From NCBI GenBank assembly GCA_016195505.1, contig JACPZN010000358.1, positions 1-6,103 on the forward strand: DNA of 6,103 nt, written 5' to 3'. Made by a program: the position numbers and the translations under genes. Shown piece after piece: positions 1-6,103 of this stretch (position 1 is its first letter; every line of letters starts with the position of its first letter). This DNA comes from Nitrospirota bacterium (GTDB lineage: Bacteria; Nitrospirota; Nitrospiria; Nitrospirales; Nitrospiraceae). The notes under the pieces are model-generated. The model saw only the letters and a program-made list of their open reading frames with translations. It searched no databases and had not been told where the DNA came from.

Positions 1-2
1 CG

Positions 3-122
3 GTGGACAACACCGAAATTCTGGACGCGGCGCACTTGAAAACCTACTTGATCGAACGCACGACGCCAGGCCAGCGCGTCTCAGTCAAGGTCCGCCGGAC
101 CGATGCAGATCTCATGCCATAA
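3..122 (+). CDS. PDZ-domain C-terminal fragment (partial, cut at a junction)
   Basis: Read on the plus strand, this frame is open from the window start to a TAA at 120-122 and gives about 39 residues. They follow the pattern of the end of a PDZ domain in HtrA/DegP-type proteases and related proteins: VDNTEI, then DAAHLKTYL, then TPGQRVSVKVRR, i.e. the usual 'V-x-G/N-x-x-I, A-x-x-L, PG-x-x-V-x-V-x-V-x-R' layout. PDZ domains of this kind bind C-terminal peptide tails and usually sit in periplasmic proteases. The resemblance ends at about residue 36-37 (positions 108-113), inside an AGATCT. The last residues and the stop come from the antisense of guaA and are probably not native. The 5' part lies outside the window. 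The call rests on a short pattern match, so the family is likely but the specific protein is unknown. Confidence 0.5.
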   Translation: MDNTEILDAAHLKTYLIERTTPGQRVSVKVRRTDADLMP

Positions 123-373
123 CAGATGCCGAGGATGGGAATACCCTGCTCGAAGAGTTCTTTCGCAACAGTCGGCGCTTTTTTTTCATAGACGCTGGAG
201 GGCCCGCCGGAGAGCACAATGCCTTGCGGGCGGTAGGCGAGGATCGTCGCTAGCGAGACGGTGCAGGGAAGAATCTGCGAATAGACCTGAGCTTCGCGAA
301 TGCGGCGAGCGATCAGTTGTGTATACTGCGACCCGAAGTCGAGGACCAGAATTCTATTGTGCCAGAGTTCCAT
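44..373 (-). CDS. guaA: GMP synthetase (glutamine-hydrolysing), N-terminal fragment, broken after residue 87
   Basis: GuaA makes GMP from XMP, ATP and glutamine in the cytoplasm. This piece is the start of its class I glutamine amidotransferase domain. Residues 7-27 (NRILVLDFGSQYTQLIARRI) are the typical GuaA opening, SGGPSSVY at 55-62 is the oxyanion region, and GICYG at 82-86 carries the nucleophile Cys84. A normal GuaA is a little over 500 residues and continues GICYGMQ. Here the match stops after Met87 (position 113). The next 22 residues resemble nothing in the family and end at a TAG at 44-46. The catalytic His/Glu, the ATP-pyrophosphatase domain and the dimerisation domain are all missing. 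The ATG at 373 fits the family start. Only a weak GAGAG lies 8 nt upstream. The gene follows guaB on the same strand, as in many guaBA operons. The cut coincides with a GATC join, so the fragment is more likely an artefact of joining than a decaying gene. Confidence 0.9.
   Translation of the reverse strand: MELWHNRILVLDFGSQYTQLIARRIREAQVYSQILPCTVSLATILAYRPQGIVLSGGPSSVYEKKAPTVAKELFEQGIPILGICYGMRSASVRRTLTETRWPGVVRSIK
107..113. other. Junction between unrelated sequences at an AGATCT (GATC) site
   Basis: GuaA homology, read on the minus strand, is good down to position 113 and then stops. PDZ-like homology, read on the plus strand, is good up to about 108-112 and then stops. Both therefore end within a few bases of AGATCT at 107-112. 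A GATC core at such a point is what ligation of Sau3AI/MboI, BglII or BamHI-type ends would leave. It also sits in a near-palindrome (ATG, one extra C, AGATCT, CAT), which could favour a fold-back rearrangement or amplification chimera. Seen directly: the loss of both homologies at one spot. Inferred: that the two sides were not originally neighbours. Confidence 0.65.
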
Positions 374-379
374 GAAGTT

Positions 380-512
380 AGCTCTCAGTGGTCAGCGTTC
401 AGCCGTCAGCAAACGATCAGAGAGGATAACCGTACACATGCTTGAGACAAGATCTGAACCGAGGTGGGAATGATTCGTGTCTTGCTGAACTCTGACGGCT
501 GAGAGCTGATAG
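380..512. repeat. Inverted pair of heptad (NNNTCAG)4 arrays filling the guaB-guaA spacer
   Basis: On the plus strand, 382-409 consists of four 7-bp units that each end in TCAG (CTCTCAG, TGGTCAG, CGTTCAG, CCGTCAG). The complement of 485-512 holds four more (CTATCAG, CTCTCAG, CCGTCAG, AGTTCAG). The two arrays therefore face each other. In one register, 380-402 pairs with 485-507 (23 positions, three mismatches). In a second register, 399-409 pairs with 492-502 perfectly over 11 bp. About 75 bp of unique sequence separate the arrays. The element starts 7 bp after the guaB stop and ends close to the guaA start. It resembles the degenerate GCTGA-type intergenic repeats found in many bacterial genomes, of the REP/BIME kind. 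Whether it is a mobile-type repeat or a local regulatory hairpin cannot be told from one copy. Confidence 0.75.
423..450 (-). promoter_or_regulatory. Weak candidate promoter upstream of guaA
   Basis: On the minus strand, TTGTCT (450-445) and TATCCT (428-423) are separated by 16 bp and resemble -35 and -10 boxes, each matching about four of six consensus bases. They lie in the unique centre between the two heptad arrays. Transcription from here would begin near 416 and carry the downstream array into the guaA leader. The match is weak, and read-through from guaB is an adequate alternative. Confidence 0.2.
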
Positions 513-519
513 CCTTCGG

Positions 520-1986
<1,467 letters not shown>

Positions 1987-1988
1987 CG

Positions 1989-1996
1989 CCTCCCTC
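1989..1996 (-). promoter_or_regulatory. Ribosome binding site of guaB
   Basis: The minus strand reads GAGGGAGG just before the ATG at 1986. The first GAGG is 6 nt from the start codon, an ideal distance. This settles the start against the long upstream open frame. It lies in the 28-bp gap after the NHL gene's stop, which suits translation of a shared transcript. Confidence 0.75.
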
Positions 1997-2014
1997 TTCT
2001 GGTGTCGACCCGAT

Positions 2015-4984
2015 TCAGACCTTATGCCCCTGCTGCGCCTTATCCAGCTCCGCCAAGGCTTCCGCGTCGTCCCGCATGCGCTCACTGCCCTCTTCAGCCG
2101 GCATGAACTGTTGCACGCGCGTGTTGCCGCTGTCGACGACGAAGACACTGCCCTTCGCATCCACGGAAATACCGTAGGGAAAGTTGAACTGGCCGTCGCC
2201 ATTGCCGAACCCGCCCCACTGCGTGATGAAGTTGCCCTCTCGATCGAACTTCTCGACCCGATGATTCCCGGTGTCCGTCACATAGACGTCCCCTGCCCCA
2301 TCGACCGTAATGCCCCAAGGCGAGCGTAATTGCCCGGCTTCTTGGGCGAGCGGACTGCTGGCATGACCGGCCTCTGGACTGCCGCCCCATTTCGTCAACA
2401 GTTGCGGTAGCACGTTGGTGCTGGTATCGAACTTCTGAATACGGTGATTCCCCATATCAACCACATACACCGTTCCGTCCTCTTGATCGACCGCCACGCC
2501 GCGCGGGAAATAGAACTGCCCGTCGCCGTTCCCGAAGCTTCCCCACGCCATGATAAATTCGCCGGTCATATCGAACTTCTGCACGCGGAAATTCGCGCTG
2601 TCGACAACATACACGAAGCCGCGCACGCGGTCGACCGCAATGCCCCAGGGAGCATTGAACTGGCCTTCGCCGTTGCCGCGCGAGCCGAACTTGAGCACAT
2701 AGCCGCCGAGCTTACCATCGAACTTCTGGACACGGTGGTTGTTCGTGTCTACCACCCACACATCGCCCTTGCCGTCGCAGGCAATGCCGGTCGGGTTGTG
2801 GAAGTTGGCATTCGCCGATCCAAAATTACCCCACAGGATGATGAAGTTGCCGGCGTTGTCGAATTTTTGAACCCGGTTGTTACCGTTATCAACCACGAAC
2901 AGAGATCCCTGCTGATCGACGCAGAGTCCATATATCGGTGCCATGAACTCGCCGCCGTGCAGGAGCGAGGCGCCACGACCAGGCTTCCCCCACTTGGACA
3001 CACACAGGTAGCCCGAAGTGTTGACGAGAATGGTCGCACTGGCCGGCGTGGACACGTTGTTGCCGACGTCTTTGAACCAGACATAAATGGTTTTTTGCCC
3101 ATCGACCGGCGAGAGAATGAACGGAATCGTTGCGCCGAATTTTACCGCCGGCGTCACATCCACCCATCCCGGCGTACCCGCCATCGGGGTCAAGGGACTC
3201 TCTGACACGAAGTAGGCGCCCACACCGGTATCCACGTCATTGGCCGAAATAGTGACCATCACTTCCGGTGAATTCGTCATGAACGCACCGTGGTTGATGA
3301 CGGCATAGGGATTTTGTGGCGCAGTAATGTCGATGAGCACCGGCATCGCCGTGACCTCTTCCGACAAGCCACTTTCCGTTCCATCTTCGAATGACGCCGT
3401 CACGGCATAGAAGTACGGAGTGTCGTTGGTCAAACCCGTGTGCGTGTAGGGATTCGTCGCCCCTTCGATCTTCGTCGCCCCCTGCAGCGTCAGATTCGGA
3501 GCCGTGCTGAAGTAGAGGTTGTAGGACTGGGCACCCGGCACCTCCATCCAGCTCAAGAAGACTTCCGTATCGCCGGCCTTGACCGCCACCGCGCGCGGAG
3601 GGTGGATTGCCCCTGGTTCGAGAGCCCGAGCCGCCTCTTCCTTGCCACGATTCATTTCCTCCTCGGTCGGCACGTACTTGAGGACCCGGTTATTGCCGCT
3701 GTCGACGACAAACACACAGCCTTCCTTATCCACGGCGATGCCGTAGGGAAAGTTCAATTGTCCTTCCGTCTTACCCCGGTTCCCGAATGAACAGAGGAAC
3801 GTGCCGTTTCCATCAAACTTCTGAATCCGGTGGTTGCCGCTGTCGACCACGTAGACATTGCCCAACGCATCGCAAGCGATGCCCCACGGCGACTTGAACT
3901 GGCCAGGTCCGCTGCCCTCGCGTCCCCACTTCGTCAAAAAGCTCCCGCGGGCGTCAAACTTCTGGACGCGGTTGTTGCTCTCATCGGCCACGTAGATGTT
4001 GCCGACGAAATCGACCGCCACGCCGCGCGGGAAGAAGAACGCGCCGTCGAAGCTGCCGTCCCGGCCCCACTTCAAGAGCGGCTGGCCGTCAGCTTGGAAC
4101 TTTTGAATGCGGGCGTTGCTCGTATCGGACACATACACGTTGCCATCCTGATCGGTCGTGAGTCCCCAGGGCACATCGAACTTGCCCATATCGGCGCCGC
4201 GCCAGGCGAATCCAAACTTCCCCCAGGTCTTTTGGACGTTGCCTTCAAGATCGAACTTCTGGACGCGGTTATTGCCGCTGTCGGCCACATAGACCACATC
4301 ATCCGGCCCAACGGCCAATCCGCGCGGATAGTAGAACGAGCCCTCCTGCGAGCTGGGCTCCCCGCCCCATCGCGCCAGAAACTCGCCGGTCTTACCGAAT
4401 TTTTGAATGGAGTGATTGTCGGTATCGGCGACATAGATGTTGCCGTCCTTGTCGAGCGCGATGCCGGTGGGAGAGCTGAACTCGCCGTCGCCTACACCCT
4501 CTTGACCGATACTCATGGCCAAGAGATAGGGTGATGGAATCGCCATGACTTCTTGTGATTCAAGGCTCTCGCCTTTGGCAGTCACAACGGTGACGACATA
4601 GTGGTAGCAGGTCCCATTCGCAAGATCGTCGTGGACATATGGGCTTGTCGCACCTTCTAAGCAAGTCGCTTTGTCCTTCTTCACACCGATGACCGTCTTA
4701 AAATCTTCCGCGCTGGCGATGGGACGGGTGAGTTCCGAAAACTTGATCTGCACGCCCTTGGTCGTCTGGAAATACAGGTTATAGTACATGGCATCCGGAA
4801 CCGGATCCCATGTGATCGTGACCCGTCCATTGCCCGCCTTCGTGTGCACGTTTTGCGGTGCTGGGGGGAGTTCTTCTTCCTCTACCACCGAATCCCCGGC
4901 ACCCCATTCTCCCTGAGTGCCATCGACCGAGAGAATCAGCCGGCCGAACCGGAATAGTTCATCAAAAAGCCATGCTTTGATCAC
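2015..4984 (-). CDS. Double six-bladed NHL-repeat beta-propeller protein with two fibronectin type III domains
   Basis: 989 residues, function unknown. Order of domains: N-terminal segment (1-39, ending in an acidic VVEEEE run); fibronectin type III-like domain (about 40-150); six NHL repeats (about 154-437); acidic probably helical tail (438-457); second FN3-like domain (458-549); Ig-like domain (about 554-657); six NHL repeats (about 659-960); acidic helical tail (961-989). Each NHL unit follows G-I/V-A-V-D-x-x-G-x-V-Y-V-V-D-S-G-N-x-R-V-Q-K-F. NHL propellers usually bind proteins, peptides or RNA, and FN3 domains mediate contacts, so a scaffold or binding role is likely. No catalytic motif is visible. 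There is no clear signal peptide: the first 20 residues (LFDELFRFGRLILSV) contain only a short hydrophobic stretch broken by charges, although such proteins are often exported. The start is GTG at 4984, with GAGG 8 nt upstream; a TAG at 5005-5003 closes the frame and there is no ATG between. Downstream guaB follows after 28 bp. Confidence 0.93.
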   Translation of the reverse strand: MIKAWLFDELFRFGRLILSVDGTQGEWGAGDSVVEEEELPPAPQNVHTKAGNGRVTITWDPVPDAMYYNLYFQTTKGVQIKFSELTRPIASAEDFKTVIGVKKDKATCLEGATSPYVHDDLANGTCYHYVVTVVTAKGESLESQEVMAIPSPYLLAMSIGQEGVGDGEFSSPTGIALDKDGNIYVADTDNHSIQKFGKTGEFLARWGGEPSSQEGSFYYPRGLAVGPDDVVYVADSGNNRVQKFDLEGNVQKTWGKFGFAWRGADMGKFDVPWGLTTDQDGNVYVSDTSNARIQKFQADGQPLLKWGRDGSFDGAFFFPRGVAVDFVGNIYVADESNNRVQKFDARGSFLTKWGREGSGPGQFKSPWGIACDALGNVYVVDSGNHRIQKFDGNGTFLCSFGNRGKTEGQLNFPYGIAVDKEGCVFVVDSGNNRVLKYVPTEEEMNRGKEEAARALEPGAIHPPRAVAVKAGDTEVFLSWMEVPGAQSYNLYFSTAPNLTLQGATKIEGATNPYTHTGLTNDTPYFYAVTASFEDGTESGLSEEVTAMPVLIDITAPQNPYAVINHGAFMTNSPEVMVTISANDVDTGVGAYFVSESPLTPMAGTPGWVDVTPAVKFGATIPFILSPVDGQKTIYVWFKDVGNNVSTPASATILVNTSGYLCVSKWGKPGRGASLLHGGEFMAPIYGLCVDQQGSLFVVDNGNNRVQKFDNAGNFIILWGNFGSANANFHNPTGIACDGKGDVWVVDTNNHRVQKFDGKLGGYVLKFGSRGNGEGQFNAPWGIAVDRVRGFVYVVDSANFRVQKFDMTGEFIMAWGSFGNGDGQFYFPRGVAVDQEDGTVYVVDMGNHRIQKFDTSTNVLPQLLTKWGGSPEAGHASSPLAQEAGQLRSPWGITVDGAGDVYVTDTGNHRVEKFDREGNFITQWGGFGNGDGQFNFPYGISVDAKGSVFVVDSGNTRVQQFMPAEEGSERMRDDAEALAELDKAQQGHKV
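2105..3010 (-). repeat. Second NHL propeller: six repeats coding for one beta-propeller
   Basis: Six blades, with the conserved Gly before the V-D strand at residues 686, 733, 781, 829, 891 and 938. The unit core reads like GIAVD...VYVVDSGNHRVQKF. Spacing is 47-48 residues except for 62 between the fourth and fifth, where about 15 extra residues (TSTNVLPQ and SPEAGHASSPLAQEAG) are inserted. The blades are more alike within the protein than expected for very old repeats, suggesting growth by duplication. Confidence 0.88.
3671..4525 (-). repeat. First NHL propeller: six repeats coding for one beta-propeller
   Basis: Six blades, with the conserved Gly at residues 174, 222, 274, 321, 368 and 415, spaced 47-52 residues. 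Each unit ends in a variant of V-D-S-G-N-N-R-V-Q-K-F, followed by a short turn and a W-G-x-x-G linker leading to the next F-x-x-P-x-G. Six such units are expected to close a complete propeller ring, like the second block of the same protein. Confidence 0.88.
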
Positions 4985-4992
4985 AGCTGGTG

Positions 4993-4996
4993 CCTC
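4993..4996 (-). promoter_or_regulatory. Ribosome binding site of the NHL gene (supports a GTG start)
   Basis: GAGG on the minus strand is 8 nt before the GTG at 4984-4982. No ATG is available in frame between this site and the upstream TAG at 5005-5003. It therefore decides the unusual start codon. Confidence 0.6.
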
Positions 4997-5062
4997 ATGT
5001 TGCTAAAGCCAACGAGTTCCGAGAAACAACGGGTGTTTCAACAACTTAGAATTGGATTGGTG

Positions 5063-5092
5063 AGTCTAGCAAAGCGGCGGAAACAGAGTCAA
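5063..5092 (-). promoter_or_regulatory. Candidate sigma70-type promoter for the NHL-guaB-guaA set
   Basis: On the minus strand, a -35-like TTGACT (5092-5087) is followed after 18 bp by a -10-like TAGACT (5068-5063). The TG one base before the -10 makes an extended -10 (TGCTAGACT). The -35 matches five of six bases and the -10 four of six. Transcription would start near 5056 and leave a leader of about 70 nt before the GTG at 4984. This is the best promoter seen in the spacer. No operator was recognised. Confidence 0.5.
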
Positions 5093-5228
5093 GGAGCGGG
5101 AAATCGGCATGTCAAGAAATCGCTACACTGCGCACCACGTGAAGGCTCTTCGCTCCTCCAGAAAGTCAATCTGGACTTGGAAGGCCAAATCAAGAGTGGC
5201 AAGAGAGCACGCGTGCCGGCGTGGCAGC

Positions 5229-6086
5229 TTAGCTTTGCTCGACTGGCTCTCCATCGAACTCTTCGGCAACATTCAACTTTTCCTCTGCCTTGAGTTCGAC
5301 CAGGGACTCTTCCCCGTTTTCAGACAGGGCACCTTCATCCACCACATTGATCGACGTCGCAATGTCGTCCACGACTGATTCGCCTGCTATCGCCGATGTG
5401 TCATCCTCCATCGGCAACCGCGATTGCTCCGCCTCGCCCAATTCCTTGAACTCTCTAAGCGGCGGGAGCTGCGACAAATCGTTCAAGCCAAAATGCTCCA
5501 GAAAGAACTTCGTCGTCCCGTACATGATCGGACGGCCCGGCACTTCTTTGCGGCCAACGATGCGGACCAGCTTCCGCTCCAGCAGGGTCCGCAGCACCCC
5601 GGAAGTCTCCACACCTCGGATTTCCTCTATCTCCGACCGAACCAGCGGCTGCTTATAGGCGATGATGGCCAGCGATTCGAGCGCGGACCGGGACAGTTTT
5701 GCGGCAGCCTTGGCTTTGTCCAGCCGTTTGATCCAGGGGGCGTATTCCTGCTTGGTCACCAGCCGATAGCCACCGGCCACTTCCACGAGCCGGATTCCTC
5801 GCCCTTCCTGTTCGAGATCGTTACCGAGACTCCGCAAGACCCGCTCGACCTCCGTCTTGGTGACATCCCCGAGCACCGCCACCAGGCGAGCCACGGAGAG
5901 CGGCTCCGGCGATACAAACAACATCGATTCCAGAATCGCCTTGAGCTCACGCTCCGCAGTTTCTTGTGCGACTCCATTCAAGCTTGACGCGTCCTGTTCG
6001 CTGGTCACATCTCTATCCGTATCCTGGAGGAATCTTGCCGGTGCTTCTCCCCCGGTCGCCACGCCCTCTGCAACATCTTGAGACAA
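5229..6086 (-). CDS. scpB: Segregation and condensation protein B (ScpB), start uncertain
   Basis: ScpB is the dimeric winged-helix subunit that joins ScpA and the SMC ATPase in the bacterial condensin that compacts and segregates chromosomes. Read from a TTG at 6086, the protein is 285 residues. The first winged helix begins near residue 46 (RELKAILESMLFVSPEPLS). The second holds the family hallmark: LSRSALESLAIIAYKQPL (131-148), RSEIEEIRGV (150-159), LLERKLVRIVGRKEVPGRP (168-186) and YGTTKFFLEHFGL (189-201). Usual family length is roughly 180-200 residues. Here there is a non-conserved head of about 45 and a tail of about 70 rich in Asp, Glu and Ser (from about 215). The frame remains open to the window edge, the TTG has no good Shine-Dalgarno, and the first in-frame ATG (Met55) falls inside the conserved domain, so the true start may be outside. 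scpA commonly precedes scpB but is not visible here. The stop is TAA at 5231-5229. Confidence 0.93.
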   Translation of the reverse strand: MSQDVAEGVATGGEAPARFLQDTDRDVTSEQDASSLNGVAQETAERELKAILESMLFVSPEPLSVARLVAVLGDVTKTEVERVLRSLGNDLEQEGRGIRLVEVAGGYRLVTKQEYAPWIKRLDKAKAAAKLSRSALESLAIIAYKQPLVRSEIEEIRGVETSGVLRTLLERKLVRIVGRKEVPGRPIMYGTTKFFLEHFGLNDLSQLPPLREFKELGEAEQSRLPMEDDTSAIAGESVVDDIATSINVVDEGALSENGEESLVELKAEEKLNVAEEFDGEPVEQS

Positions 6087-6103
6087 TTCTTCTGTGATCG
6101 GAG

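Larger units (their letters stand above)
4985..5228. other. Spacer between scpB and the NHL gene, no gene recognised
   Basis: These 244 bp hold a candidate minus-strand promoter and a Shine-Dalgarno sequence for the NHL gene. The plus-strand frames that cross the spacer run on into antisense scpB, have no recognisable protein pattern and no convincing ribosome site. No terminator was found after scpB: the 10-bp palindrome at 5207-5216 lacks a T-run. scpB transcripts may therefore read through. Confidence 0.6.

Noticed and set aside
1..15. Perfect 5-bp stem with 5-base loop at the window start
   Set aside because: It lies inside the PDZ-like coding frame and is short enough to occur by chance.
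1987..2202. A 72-codon N-terminal extension of guaB
   Set aside because: It overlaps the NHL gene in another frame, is Ser/Arg-rich with no similarity to the family, and the strong GAGG site points to the ATG at 1986.
2105..4525. Regular DNA periodicity of about 141 bp taken as a CRISPR or tandem DNA repeat
   Set aside because: The period equals 47 codons and is fully explained by the NHL protein repeats; units differ too much in DNA for a CRISPR array.
2444..4534. Long plus-strand open frames (2444-3205, 3830-4534) opposite the NHL gene
   Set aside because: Their repetitive His/Asp/Arg-rich text (e.g. recurring IELLDAV) mirrors the NHL repeats read backwards.
4981..4998. Five-codon mini-frame (ATG at 4998, TGA at 4983-4981) overlapping the NHL start codon
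   Set aside because: It could suggest translational coupling, but it has no ribosome site of its own and its ATG overlaps the NHL Shine-Dalgarno; probably chance.
5110..5115. Perfect -35-like TTGACA on the minus strand
   Set aside because: No acceptable -10 sequence lies 16-18 bp downstream; that place is taken by the TTGACT of the better candidate.
5207..5216. Ten-base palindrome GCACGCGTGC after scpB as terminator
   Set aside because: It leaves almost no loop and is not followed by a T-run on the minus strand.

Overview
The window looks like bacterial chromosome with moderately high G+C. The protein sequences (a typical GuaB, a ScpB with extended ends, a very large NHL-repeat protein) would fit a Nitrospira-like member of the Nitrospirota, possibly from an environmental clone or metagenome. 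That taxonomic guess rests on overall resemblance only and is not proven by any single marker here. All three intact or near-intact genes, and the guaA fragment, are on the minus strand, so the biological order runs from high to low coordinates.

Layout in transcription order: (1) scpB (about 6086 to 5229), a chromosome-segregation/condensin subunit whose frame stays open to the window edge; (2) a 244-bp spacer with a good candidate sigma70-type promoter and no gene; (3) a 989-residue protein (4984 to 2015, GTG start) made of two copies of a module [fibronectin type III domain, six NHL repeats, acidic helical tail] separated by an Ig-like domain; (4) after only 28 bp, guaB (1986 to 520), a complete IMP dehydrogenase; (5) a 146-bp spacer almost filled by an inverted pair of 7-bp-periodic repeat arrays; (6) the first 87 codons of guaA (GMP synthetase).

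guaB and guaA act one after the other: GuaB oxidises IMP to XMP and GuaA aminates XMP to GMP. The NHL gene is close enough to guaB to be co-transcribed, and the promoter at 5063-5092 could drive the whole set. No sequence here ties the NHL protein mechanistically to purine synthesis.

The most striking anomaly is at 107-113. GuaA homology stops three residues after its catalytic cysteine, and a PDZ-domain-like reading frame on the opposite strand runs into the same point. The meeting point is an AGATCT/GATC site. This looks like a join between two unrelated pieces of DNA (a cloning or assembly chimera, or a real rearrangement), so positions 1 to about 112 should not be trusted as natural neighbours of the gua genes. 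The second point of interest is the heptad repeat pair between guaB and guaA, and the third is the duplicated double-propeller protein without a recognisable signal peptide.
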